32,093 bases of DNA from Bacteroidaceae bacterium (GCA_017469685.1 JAFUFW010000027.1:1-32093); one strand, 5' to 3'. Counted from the stretch's first letter, positions 1 to 7,417 are shown. Made by a program: numbers and translations. The notes: a model not told the origin generated them from the sequence alone.

Positions 1-2
1 CA

Positions 3-248
3 CGACGTGTAAGCAGCAAGCAGCGCAAGTTGTCCCTTGACGAGTACCGGGCAACCTTCCTGCAGGTGCCGAAGGTTGTCAACCGCCGTCCCGTGTTCGT
101 CAGTGAGGAAGTCCGCCAGAAACTTGACCTCATTGTCCTCCGTCTGTCAGACACACGCAGGATGAGTGTCACAGGACTGCTGGAGAATATCTGCCGACAC
201 CACATCGCCATGTACGAGGACGACATTAAGCAATGGCGTAAATTGTGA
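3..248 (+). CDS. DUF3408 conjugation/mobilisation protein, C-terminal part (partial)
   Basis: The reading frame is open from the window edge to a TGA at 246-248, so the start lies outside. The visible 81 residues have the features of the C-terminal DUF3408 domain of Bacteroidota conjugative transposons: a basic lead-in, then LDEY, a PVFVS segment, a predicted helix EEVRQKLDLIVLRL, an MSVTG turn and an ending in DIKQWRKL. DUF3408 proteins are encoded beside the ParA-like and Mob genes of CTnDOT-type elements and are thought to act in DNA processing or partition during transfer (family knowledge). An oriT-like hairpin follows about 85 bp later, but no relaxase gene follows it. This suggests that the element ends or is broken here. 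A TTG at 30 is not needed as a start because the frame continues upstream. Confidence 0.8.
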   Translation, partial: RRVSSKQRKLSLDEYRATFLQVPKVVNRRPVFVSEEVRQKLDLIVLRLSDTRRMSVTGLLENICRHHIAMYEDDIKQWRKL

Positions 249-559
249 GCGATAAGACCGAACTGGAAAGCAAAGGGAATGGTTTTGACGCTGAAAGCGG
301 CATTTGGTCGAGGAACAATGTTCCGAGAGCAAGCAAGGTTGTGTTTTCGTAACCCGAAAACTGCCTTGCTCCACACTCCGAAGGGTCGCGTGGAGGGGAA
401 ATTGCTCCCGATGGTCGTTGATATCAGAGTTCAGTTACTATAACGAGAATACGCAGATTATTATGAATAACTTTATTGCAATATTAAAAGGATGAGACCA
501 AATTCAGGGTAAATTTCTCGTTCTTTTTATGTGTATTTACGTTGATTTATATGAAAACA
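249..559. other. Non-coding stretch: element remnant with oriT-like hairpin, then AT-rich junction
   Basis: No convincing gene is present. From 249 to about 420 the sequence has the moderate GC of the conjugative element and contains the hairpin at 332-370. From about 420 it becomes strongly AT-rich, like the island downstream. The change near 415-430 is my best guess for a junction between the element remnant and inserted cargo. An open frame from 304 runs straight through the hairpin and looks spurious. Confidence 0.5.
332..370. repeat. Two-tier inverted repeat, candidate oriT / relaxase site
   Basis: The outer arms AGCAAGG (332-338) and CCTTGCT (364-370) and the inner arms GTTTTCG (343-349) and CGAAAAC (355-361) are both perfect. 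A small asymmetric bulge separates the tiers and the apical loop is the 5 nt TAACC. The hairpin lies just after a DUF3408 gene, which in Bacteroidota conjugative elements is a usual place for the transfer origin and the mob gene promoter region. The position and structure support an oriT. The nick site cannot be read from sequence. Confidence 0.5.
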
Positions 560-591
560 TTTGTTTTCTTGCATTATTTTTATTACATTTG
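560..591 (+). promoter_or_regulatory. Bacteroidota-type promoter for the XRE gene/island
   Basis: TTTG at 560-563 and TACATTTG at 584-591 are separated by 20 bp, which matches the Bacteroidota consensus (-33 TTTG, -7 TAnnTTTG). Transcription would start near 595, about 33 nt before the ATG at 628. This is the only full-consensus promoter I found upstream of the five-gene block. Confidence 0.65.
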
Positions 592-627
592 CACACGAAA
601 CGCCTATAAATAATAGATTTCTACTAA

Positions 628-846
628 ATGAAAGAATATACGCATTACAATCGTATCAAGTCAGTCTTAGCGGAGAAGAACAAGACAGGAACATGGCTCT
701 CAGAACAGATGGGCCGTAATCTTGGAACTGTTTCAAGATGGATGACCAATAAGGTTCAGCCATCGGTGGAACAATTATACGATATTGCTAGACATCTTGA
801 TGTGGACGTAAGGGAGTTGTTGGTGGCATCAAAAGCTAAAGAATAA
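628..846 (+). CDS. XRE/Cro-C1 family helix-turn-helix regulator
   Basis: A 72-residue protein that is essentially one Cro/C1-type DNA-binding domain. Residues 8-14 form the first helix, the recognition region lies around GTVSRWMTNKVQPS (33-46), and the final helix includes DIARHLDVDVRELL. It has no extra effector domain. Small regulators of this kind often sit at the head of restriction-modification or other defence operons in Bacteroidota and autoregulate them (family knowledge). The ATG is preceded by a consensus promoter at 560-591, and the next gene starts 14 bp after its stop, so the two are probably co-transcribed. It is likely to control the FtsK-like gene downstream. Base composition is AT-rich like the rest of the island. 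Confidence 0.85.
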   Translation: MKEYTHYNRIKSVLAEKNKTGTWLSEQMGRNLGTVSRWMTNKVQPSVEQLYDIARHLDVDVRELLVASKAKE

Positions 847-860
847 AAAAGAGTGATATT

Positions 861-3515
861 ATGGGCTGGAGATATAGAAAAAGAATAAAGATTCTTCCTG
901 GTATTCATATAAATATCAGCAAGAGCGGTATCAGTACCAATGTAGGCGTAAAGGGAGCGAGTGTAACTTTTGGGCCTAAAGGAACCTATGTTAATACAGG
1001 GCTTCCTGGTACAGGATTATATCGAAGGGATAGACTTTCCGTAAGCGACAAAAAGCATGAATATAGTAATGGAACTGAATATGAAAGAGATGCATTCAGC
1101 AATAACAGCCTTAGCATAGAAGAATATAGCGAGGATACATCCTTTTTGTCATATAATCCATTACACTACATTTTCTATTTCTTTTCATTGCTATTCCCAA
1201 TAGCAGCATTTGCATGGTATATTAACGGTTTAGATATGCTTTATAGCTGTCTTATCAATGCTGGTTTTCAGTTAATACTTTGCTTTGCCATCATTACCAA
1301 CATGTCACTCAAAGAAGAACCTTCTGCGTATAGGATAAAGTTGATTGAAAAGGCATCTTTAAACAGCATTAAAGGAGAAATTGTAGGTCATGTAGTTAGA
1401 TGTTCTCTTTATATCGTAATTATTGTCCTCAATTTGTTCCCTCTATTATCAATGAGTGGTTCTTTTGTAAGTATCTTCTGTGGATATGAAAAATCATGGG
1501 ATGGAGGTATCCTTGTTGTCTTGATAACATTTTTAATTGTGATTTGCTGGATAAAAGCTTTCATCAAAGAGAAGAAATTCATATTATCATTGGATAATGC
1601 TGTTTTGTTGAAACAAGGAATAAATGAAGACAAGCAGGACAATAGTAGTCCAAATAATAATATTGAAAAACAAACTACAAAATCAGAATCAAATACCCTT
1701 AGTAATGACGGAAAATTATCTTCGTCAAATTTTGACCATCCTCTTACAAGAGATATTTTAGGAAATCTAATAAATAAAGAAAACGGAAAACCTTTATCTT
1801 CTCCTTCTTCACGAGAATTAGGAGTAATGATGGATAACCAGACGGAATCAAGTAATGAGTCATCATCTCCTATTGTTTCAAGACAAGAAGTAAGAGACAT
1901 TCTGGGTGCTCTTGTCAACAATGATGATACCAGTGCATCTGCCACAGCTATAAAACAAGATGAAGGAAGTGTTTCACACCCCCGTGAAGAACTTATTGAG
2001 CCATATGACCCCAAATTAGACTTGGAGAGCTATCACTATCCAACACTTGAACTTCTTAAGAAATACGATGACAGAGGCAAACCATACATTGATATGGAGG
2101 AGCAACAAGCCAACAAAAATCGTATAGTAGATACTTTGCGTAGCTTCGGCATTGAGATTTCTTCAATCAAAGCCACTGTTGGCCCAAGAATTACACTCTA
2201 TGAGATTACACTGGCTCCAGGTATAAACGCCTCCAAATTAAGAGGATTAGAAGATGATCTTGCTTTAGCGTTGTCTTCTCATAATGTTCAGTTTTTAATT
2301 CCCGTACCAGGTAAAGGGACTATTGGTATAGAGGTTCTCAATCCTCGCCCCTCTATTGTCTCTATGGAAAGTATTCTTTGCACAAAGGTTTTCCGGGAAA
2401 CTACGATGGAATTACCTTGTGCTATTGGTAAGACTATTACTAATGAGACCTTTATGTTCGACTTGGCGAAAGCTCCACATATTCTTATAGCAGGCTCGAC
2501 AGGTCAAGGGAAGTCGGTAACGCTAAATGCCCTTATTGCGTCCTTACTTTACAAGAAGCATCCGGCAGAAATGAAACTTGTACTCATGGATCCCTATGGT
2601 GTAGGGTTTGGGAGTTACTCAGAGATTGCTAATCATTTCTTAGCCGCTCTGCCAGACGAATCGGCTATCATTTCAAATAGTAGTAAAGCTGTTAGTACAT
2701 TGAATGCTTTATGCAAGGAAATGGTAGTCCGTTACGACTTACTGAAAATGGCTTATGCACGGAATGTCAAGGACTATAACCATAAATTTATTGAGCGTCA
2801 GCTGAGTCCGGCTGTTGGTCATAAATTCATGCCCTACATAGTCGTCATAATTGATGAATATGGGGATTTTATCGAAGAGAGAGGACAGGAGTTCGAAACT
2901 CCAATTGTACAATTGGCGCAATATGCTCGTGCTGTTGGTATTCACCTAGTAATATCAACAAAACGTCCTACCAATGATGTTATTACAGGAGCTATCAAAG
3001 CAAACTTCCCAACACGTATCGCTTTTAGATTGCCTGAGCGCATTGACTCACAGGTTATTCTTGATTGTGATGGTGCAGAGGATTTGTTAGGAAATGGCGA
3101 CATGTTGTATAGGGCTGGTAAAAGCATCGATTGCTTACGTATTCAAGGGGCTTTCGTGGATACACCTGAATTAGAGCGTATCATTGAGTTTATTTCCTGT
3201 CAGGATAGTTATTCAATTCCCTTTGAATTGCCTGATCCCTATTATGATGAAGATGATTATTATGTCCATGATGTTGATATGCAACATCTTGACCCACTAT
3301 TTGAAGATGCTGCCCGTTTGATAGTCAGAGAACAAAGTGGTTCATCAAGCTTAATCCAACGTAAGTTTGCTATTGGCTACAATCGTGCAGGCAGGTTGAT
3401 GGACCAATTAGAGAAAGCAGGCTTTGTTGGTGCTGCCCATGGGAGCAAACCACGTGAAGTTCTCATTATGGACGAAACGAGTCTTGAAAATCTTCTGTCA
3501 CAATGGAGAGATTAA
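861..3515 (+). CDS. Chimeric DUF4236 - membrane - FtsK/SpoIIIE-type DNA translocase
   Basis: An 884-residue protein with an unusual domain order. Residues 1-55 match a DUF4236 domain (starts MGWRYRKRIKI, followed by repeated glycine turns GISTNVG, GPKGTYVNTGLPGTG). Four hydrophobic helices follow at about 100-121, 126-147, 175-197 and 215-236. A low-complexity Ser/Asn-rich linker covers about 250-375. The FtsK motor starts near 400: alpha/beta region at 415-500, Walker A GSTGQGKS at 545-552, Walker B VVIIDEYGDF at 661-670, and the segment KANFPTRIAFR near 713-723. A complete winged-helix gamma domain lies at about 808-872. The motor resembles the cell-division FtsK of Bacteroidales, but the usual N-terminus is replaced by DUF4236 and DPKKVE-type residues are changed to DPYGVG. 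It probably pumps double-stranded DNA at the membrane. Its role is unknown; defence or element transfer is my inference. Confidence 0.85.
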   Translation: MGWRYRKRIKILPGIHINISKSGISTNVGVKGASVTFGPKGTYVNTGLPGTGLYRRDRLSVSDKKHEYSNGTEYERDAFSNNSLSIEEYSEDTSFLSYNPLHYIFYFFSLLFPIAAFAWYINGLDMLYSCLINAGFQLILCFAIITNMSLKEEPSAYRIKLIEKASLNSIKGEIVGHVVRCSLYIVIIVLNLFPLLSMSGSFVSIFCGYEKSWDGGILVVLITFLIVICWIKAFIKEKKFILSLDNAVLLKQGINEDKQDNSSPNNNIEKQTTKSESNTLSNDGKLSSSNFDHPLTRDILGNLINKENGKPLSSPSSRELGVMMDNQTESSNESSSPIVSRQEVRDILGALVNNDDTSASATAIKQDEGSVSHPREELIEPYDPKLDLESYHYPTLELLKKYDDRGKPYIDMEEQQANKNRIVDTLRSFGIEISSIKATVGPRITLYEITLAPGINASKLRGLEDDLALALSSHNVQFLIPVPGKGTIGIEVLNPRPSIVSMESILCTKVFRETTMELPCAIGKTITNETFMFDLAKAPHILIAGSTGQGKSVTLNALIASLLYKKHPAEMKLVLMDPYGVGFGSYSEIANHFLAALPDESAIISNSSKAVSTLNALCKEMVVRYDLLKMAYARNVKDYNHKFIERQLSPAVGHKFMPYIVVIIDEYGDFIEERGQEFETPIVQLAQYARAVGIHLVISTKRPTNDVITGAIKANFPTRIAFRLPERIDSQVILDCDGAEDLLGNGDMLYRAGKSIDCLRIQGAFVDTPELERIIEFISCQDSYSIPFELPDPYYDEDDYYVHDVDMQHLDPLFEDAARLIVREQSGSSSLIQRKFAIGYNRAGRLMDQLEKAGFVGAAHGSKPREVLIMDETSLENLLSQWRD

Positions 3516-3606
3516 TTATAATGACCATCTTATAATTATAACGAGGTCCTCTTTGTAGCCCCCGAAACACTATCACACTAGAAGAGTACGAAAAACTAGC
3601 AAAATT

Positions 3607-4749
3607 ATGACACATAGGAAAGGAACATATATAGCTTTAATTGATTATGATTCTTGGGGAGATCGAATTACAATAGGTTTTCCTATGCATTTTGAGAACG
3701 AGGAAGCTTATGTTTTAGAAACGGACGAAAATGGCTGTTGGACAACATTTGGGGCTCCGATCAATAATTTATGCACATTAGACGATGAGAACGTCTTCGA
3801 ATGCTTGAAACAGAGCACTCCGTTTCTTTCTCAAAACAATACAGGGAATAATTTTAGACTTATTCCATTAAACTTGAATTATGGTCAATCATTCTGTTCT
3901 ATTTATAGGCCGTCATTTACGGATAAATATTTAAAATACTTTTCCATACCATTTCAAGAAGGAAGGCCTGCAAGAGATTTTTATGAGGACTTGCCAATTT
4001 CTGTCCTCAATGAGTATTCTAATTTGTTGAAGCAAATAGAGATTATATTTGATGATTTGGATACCATCTTTAAAGTTGTCTCGCCTCATAAAAACCAATA
4101 TAGTGTTTATGGGCATGCTATAAGGAATGTTATTATGTTGGCATGTACAGAGTTGGATTCAAGGATGCAACATATTTTGATCAATAATGCAGTAAAGCCA
4201 AATGGTAAATATTTCCAGATGACGGATTATTACAAACTTAAGGAAGTCTTAAGACTGGACGAATACAGTTTGTCATTTTATAGATATGGCGATTTGGAAG
4301 TTTACTCTCCATTTAATGAATGGGAGCAAAACAATGAACTTATCTGGTATAAAGCATACAACAAAGTTAAGCATAACCGCGAAGATAAATTCACGGATGC
4401 AAACCTATACAATGCTATAAATGGCGTAATTGCTTTATGTATCATAGCGATAGCTCAATATGGATATCGGAATGATTTGTGGAATGAGAGAATAGGAAAG
4501 GTCATAAGAGTAGAAAAGGAACCCTTATGGGATTTGGAGGATTTTTATTTGGCGCGCCCCGATAAACGGGAGTATATTCATTACTCTTTCCCAAATTATA
4601 CGAGACATACAAGTAAAAGGGGCATTTTAGCTAAAGAAGTTTTAACTTTGGTAAATAGGCCTAATAGCAAGAAAGAGGATATTATAAGTAAACTTGATGA
4701 ACTCAAAGAAATGATTGAGAATGATAGTCCTAACAAGATAGGCGAATAA
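3607..4749 (+). CDS. Unknown protein with HEPN-like helical region
   Basis: A 380-residue protein that I do not recognise as a named family. Residues 1-70 look like a beta-rich domain (IALIDYDSWGDRITIGF). Residues 135-160 form a helix (LLKQIEIIFDDLDTIF). Residues 165-195 contain YGHAIRNVIMLACTELDSR, and residues 247-285 contain WYKAYNKVKHNRED followed by a hydrophobic helix. The KVKHNR motif after an all-helical segment resembles the HEPN fold, in which an R-x-H pair often forms an RNase site. That is an analogy only. There is no signal peptide or membrane helix. It lies 91 bp after the FtsK-like gene and 24 bp before the next gene. No consensus promoter was seen in the 91-bp gap, so it may belong to the same operon. 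Confidence 0.7.
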   Translation: MTHRKGTYIALIDYDSWGDRITIGFPMHFENEEAYVLETDENGCWTTFGAPINNLCTLDDENVFECLKQSTPFLSQNNTGNNFRLIPLNLNYGQSFCSIYRPSFTDKYLKYFSIPFQEGRPARDFYEDLPISVLNEYSNLLKQIEIIFDDLDTIFKVVSPHKNQYSVYGHAIRNVIMLACTELDSRMQHILINNAVKPNGKYFQMTDYYKLKEVLRLDEYSLSFYRYGDLEVYSPFNEWEQNNELIWYKAYNKVKHNREDKFTDANLYNAINGVIALCIIAIAQYGYRNDLWNERIGKVIRVEKEPLWDLEDFYLARPDKREYIHYSFPNYTRHTSKRGILAKEVLTLVNRPNSKKEDIISKLDELKEMIENDSPNKIGE

Positions 4750-4773
4750 ATTGGAACTATAAATGACGAAGTA

Positions 4774-5073
4774 ATGAAAGATCATAGAATAGAGCAATGT
4801 CTAGGTGACATTCAGAAATACGAAAAGTGGGGAAACCTGCTTGCGGGGCAGAGTTGGATTCATTTATTCAATTCTAATGCTCCTGTGAGTGCATTAGCAA
4901 TTCACAACGGATTGGAATGTATTAAGGCAAAAATGAAACTGAGTGTACTTCAAGACAATCAGCATACTGATAAAGAAAAAGAAAAGCGACTAAAGCAAAT
5001 AGACCTTGAAACGCATCAAATGGAAGAAATGATGAAGCATGACCTTGAATATAGAGGTCTGCTGATGCCGTAA
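4774..5073 (+). CDS. Small hypothetical protein
   Basis: A 99-residue protein with no recognised family. It is predicted mostly helical, with a charged stretch DKEKEKRLKQIDLETHQMEEMM (about 68-89) that could form a short coiled coil. It has no signal peptide or membrane segment. It lies 24 bp after the HEPN-like gene and 16 bp before the DUF4062 gene, all on the same strand, so it is probably part of that operon and might be a small partner or adaptor protein. The reading frame is clean and AT-rich like its neighbours, but the assignment as a real gene rests on context. Confidence 0.6.
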   Translation: MKDHRIEQCLGDIQKYEKWGNLLAGQSWIHLFNSNAPVSALAIHNGLECIKAKMKLSVLQDNQHTDKEKEKRLKQIDLETHQMEEMMKHDLEYRGLLMP

Positions 5074-5089
5074 TCAAAATGTATGAAAT

Positions 5090-5650
5090 ATGGATAGAAA
5101 GATAAAGATAATGGTTGGCTCAACTGTATATGGTTTTGAGAACGAACTGTATCAGATTGTAGCATTGCTACAGACTCTTGGATATGAGGTTCTGAATTCG
5201 CATGTCGGGACAATTAAGGTGAATCCCAAACTGTCGAATTTGGAGAACTGTCTGAATGCTGTAGATGAGTGTGACTTGTTCCTTGGTATTATCAGACCTT
5301 ATTACGGGACTGGGAATATCGGTGAGAAGAATATTACGTTTGAAGAAATCAAAAGGGCTATAGAACTGAAAAAGCCGTATTGGTTCTTGGTGCACAGGGA
5401 TGTGGTGTTTGCAAGAAAGTTGTTCACGAAGATAAAGGATACAGAAAAGATAGAAGTGAGAAAGAACAACTTTTTTGACCCTCGCTGTATAGACGTGTAT
5501 AACTACGTAATAAAGAATCACATTCCCATTACGCTAAGAAATGGAAATTGGGCGCAGGAGTTTTATCGTCTTGATGAGATGAGCATCTACATTAAGACTC
5601 AGTTTGAGGATAGAACATTCATAGAAAACATATTGGCACAGGAGGATTAA
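5090..5650 (+). CDS. DUF4062 (TIR-like fold) domain protein
   Basis: A 186-residue protein whose first 100 residues look like DUF4062. A first beta-strand with a serine turn (KIKIMVGSTVYGF) is followed by a long helix (ELYQIVALLQTLGY), a strand/acidic segment CDLFLGIIRPYYGTG (61-75) and ITFEEIKRAIELKKP (81-95). DUF4062 is structurally related to TIR and nucleotide-sugar-hydrolase folds and occurs in signalling and immunity proteins (family knowledge). The FEE residues near 83-85 could be the acidic site, but I cannot prove catalysis. The C-terminal part (105-186) is unassigned. It ends 3 nt before the AlbA_2 gene, so the two are probably translationally coupled. A DUF4062/AlbA_2 pair is an arrangement I recognise from other accessory regions. 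Confidence 0.8.
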   Translation: MDRKIKIMVGSTVYGFENELYQIVALLQTLGYEVLNSHVGTIKVNPKLSNLENCLNAVDECDLFLGIIRPYYGTGNIGEKNITFEEIKRAIELKKPYWFLVHRDVVFARKLFTKIKDTEKIEVRKNNFFDPRCIDVYNYVIKNHIPITLRNGNWAQEFYRLDEMSIYIKTQFEDRTFIENILAQED

Positions 5651-5653
5651 GTT

Positions 5654-7096
5654 ATGGATGGAAGATTTATAATAGACAACTTGCTGAGACAAGAAAAGAA
5701 TGAGCGTTTGGATTTCTTGCCTAAAGCAACGGAAGAGATGCTTGCCAAGATGATTACGGCAATGCTTAATAATCGTGGTGGCGATATAGTTATCGGAGTA
5801 GATGATAACAAACGCGTTATAGGGGTTTCTGAGGGGGATATAAGTGGATTGTCTAAGGCTCTGGCTAACAGGATACGCCCATCGGCTCCTATTGATATTC
5901 ATTCTATTGATTATAATGGAGCAAATATAATGCTTATAAGCGTTTGGGAAGGTGCGCAGAAGCCATATCATTGCGATGGAAAGATATATCAGAAGTTAGG
6001 GGATGAAATCGTCGTGGCCAGTCCTGAGAGCATTGGCAACATGCTGCTAGAGCGTAAAAAGTCTGATTTCAACTGGGAACGGATGCCTGTCCTTGGTGCG
6101 GAGATGGACGATTTGGATATGGATGAGGTCAGAAATACGATGAAGGAGTATATTCGCATGAACGGCAGCATCATACATGACGAGGAGTTATTCCTAATCA
6201 AGAATGGACTTTTAAAGGATGGTAATTTGACTAATGCCTGTATAGCTCTATATGCTAAAAACCCAGCACAATTCGTTGCCCAGACTAGAATCAAGTTGTC
6301 GGTATTCTCTTCGGACTCTAATGCTGATTTAGTGGAGGCACGACTATTTGAAGGTAATATCTTTAAGAATATCAGTGCCATATTCCAGTTTATAGATATG
6401 ACATATTCTAAAAGTGTCAAGATTGACGGTCTGTATAGAGAGGAAAGATGGAATTACCCACAAGTAGCAGTAAGAGAGGGTGTTATGAACGCTATCGTAC
6501 ACAGAGATTACAACTCTGTTAATGGCTTTATGCATATTCTCCTATATCCTAATCGCTTAGAAATAGCCAACTATGGAATAATACCTTCAATGGAATCTGT
6601 TATCGTAAAAGGAGGTGAAGGTGTGTCAATGCTTCGTAATCCAGATATTGCTCATCAGTGCTATTATAGAAAACTTATAGAGATGATGGGGACAGGCATA
6701 CCTCGAATGATACAAGACAGCAAGGAACACGGCTTTGACATTCCAATATTTGAGATTAAAGACCAAATTGTTAAGGTGTCTTTCCCCAATATCCATTACC
6801 TGCGTACGGAAAAAACACTTCAAGGTGGCACTAACTTGAAGTCCCATTTTGAGGGAGTAATTGAGGGAGTAATTGAGGGAGTTAGTAAAGACATTAAAAA
6901 GAAACTGGCATCTATTCTTTGTGTTCTGAACAATCAGCCAGGGCTTAGGACGACAATGCTCAGTAGTAAGACGGATATTCCCGTGAAAAGCGTTGAGCGA
7001 TATGTAAAGCGTTTGAAGGATGCGGGACTTATCAAGTATTTAGGTTCAAGTAAATCTGGTGGTTACTTTCTGTCCGGCTCTGCAGTGAGGGAGTAA
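5654..7096 (+). CDS. AlbA_2 / GHKL-like ATPase-fold putative regulator with winged helix
   Basis: A 480-residue protein of the Schlafen/AlbA_2 type often annotated as ATP-binding protein or RecG-like transcriptional regulator. AlbA_2 covers about 10-120 (ITAMLNNRGGDIVIGVDD at 34-51). The ATPase-fold region covers about 260-360, with REGVMNAIVHRDY (274-286), IANYG (304-308) and GTGIPRM (346-352). A linker with three EGV repeats lies at 400-410. A winged helix covers about 415-472 (SVERYVKRLKDAGLI). Such proteins bind nucleic acid and may sense or regulate. The gene starts 3 nt after the DUF4062 stop. A 12-bp DNA repeat encodes the EGV linker, and further copies overlap the stop codon. The gene is full length for the family. 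Confidence 0.85.
   Translation: MDGRFIIDNLLRQEKNERLDFLPKATEEMLAKMITAMLNNRGGDIVIGVDDNKRVIGVSEGDISGLSKALANRIRPSAPIDIHSIDYNGANIMLISVWEGAQKPYHCDGKIYQKLGDEIVVASPESIGNMLLERKKSDFNWERMPVLGAEMDDLDMDEVRNTMKEYIRMNGSIIHDEELFLIKNGLLKDGNLTNACIALYAKNPAQFVAQTRIKLSVFSSDSNADLVEARLFEGNIFKNISAIFQFIDMTYSKSVKIDGLYREERWNYPQVAVREGVMNAIVHRDYNSVNGFMHILLYPNRLEIANYGIIPSMESVIVKGGEGVSMLRNPDIAHQCYYRKLIEMMGTGIPRMIQDSKEHGFDIPIFEIKDQIVKVSFPNIHYLRTEKTLQGGTNLKSHFEGVIEGVIEGVSKDIKKKLASILCVLNNQPGLRTTMLSSKTDIPVKSVERYVKRLKDAGLIKYLGSSKSGGYFLSGSAVRE
6851..6886 (+). repeat. Three tandem 12-bp repeats inside the AlbA_2 gene
   Basis: GAGGGAGTAATT starts at 6851 and 6863, and a diverged third copy starts at 6875. Being a multiple of three, the unit keeps frame and encodes repeated EGVI. 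Copy changes would alter the length of the linker between the ATPase-fold region and the winged helix without a frameshift. Related copies occur at 7087-7108. Confidence 0.85.
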
Positions 7097-7108
7097 TGAG
7101 GGAGTAAA
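7087..7108 (+). repeat. Two further GAGGGAGTAA copies over the AlbA_2 stop codon
   Basis: GAGGGAGTAAT (7087-7097) and GAGGGAGTAAA (7098-7108) lie directly over and after the stop, in a different register: here the TAA of the unit is the stop codon. They are direct repeats of the array at 6851-6886, about 215-235 bp away. Recombination between the two sites would remove the winged helix and end the protein early. Confidence 0.8.
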
Positions 7109-7123
7109 TTAATCCGCTGAACA

Positions 7124-7155
7124 TTTGGTTATTTGAACTATATTGCCTACCTTTG
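7124..7155 (+). promoter_or_regulatory. Consensus promoter at the island/core boundary
   Basis: TTTG at 7124-7127 and TACCTTTG at 7148-7155 are separated by 20 bp, a perfect Bacteroidota match, reading rightwards. No gene on the plus strand follows before der, which is on the other strand. It therefore probably drives a short non-coding transcript. The bases after the -7 box (CACCC) match those after the -7 boxes of the tRNA-Gln and higB promoters. Confidence 0.55.
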
Positions 7156-7202
7156 CACCCGATGATGGACCACGAAACAGGCGGTGGCTCTGAGTCGGGT
7201 GC
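7155..7202 (+). ncRNA. Nested hairpin, candidate small RNA or operator
   Basis: The outer arms GCACCCGA (7155-7162) and TCGGGTGC (7195-7202) are perfect, and the inner arms CCAC (7170-7173) and GTGG (7184-7187) nest within them. TCTTTTA follows, as at an intrinsic terminator. A consensus promoter ends exactly at 7155. Transcription starting 3-5 nt later would lose part of the outer arm, so the palindrome may act as DNA (operator) rather than RNA. On the minus strand a 95-codon open frame (7032-7319) crosses it; I do not call that frame a gene. Confidence 0.4.
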
Positions 7203-7347
7203 TCTTTTAGGCAATTTATAGCAGAACATTGAGTCCAGAACGGTCTCCAAATCGTAACCCAAATTTCTCTCAATCCTCGGAACTGCCTTTATATAAAGAA
7301 ATCCTGCAAATTCTTCCAAAGTTAAGATAATTCTTTAATTTACAATA
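7203..7347. other. Intergenic stretch between hairpin element and der terminator
   Basis: There is no gene I can support on the plus strand. On the minus strand the open frame 7032-7319 starts at 7319 with a sequence that looks protein-like (MEEFAGFLYIKAVPRIER) and becomes implausible after about 55 residues, where it crosses the hairpin and the AlbA_2 stop. It may be a recurring Bacteroidales non-coding element or a truncated gene; I cannot decide between these. Confidence 0.35.
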
Positions 7348-7383
7348 AAAGTGCATGTGATTCTAAGATTTCACATGCACTTT
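7348..7383 (-). terminator. Strong intrinsic terminator of the der operon
   Basis: Perfect 13-bp arms (7348-7360 and 7371-7383) enclose a 10-nt loop. On the minus strand the hairpin is followed by TTTTATTG. It lies 34 bp beyond the der stop. It may also stop plus-strand transcription from the island. Confidence 0.8.
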
Positions 7384-7417
7384 CATTAATTCGTCAGTTG
7401 TTAATCTGTCAACCCTT

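Noticed and set aside
304-495. 63-codon open frame on the plus strand
   Set aside because: It begins at a TTG, reads through the oriT-like hairpin and has an unlikely composition.
3516-3606. Short frame ending LEEYEKLAKL just before the 380-residue gene
   Set aside because: It is only about 20 codons long without a start; it may be a trace of an older gene but cannot be supported.
7032-7319. 95-codon open frame on the minus strand
   Set aside because: It overlaps the AlbA_2 stop, the promoter and the palindrome. Only the first part looks protein-like, so it is described as an uncertain element and not called as a gene.
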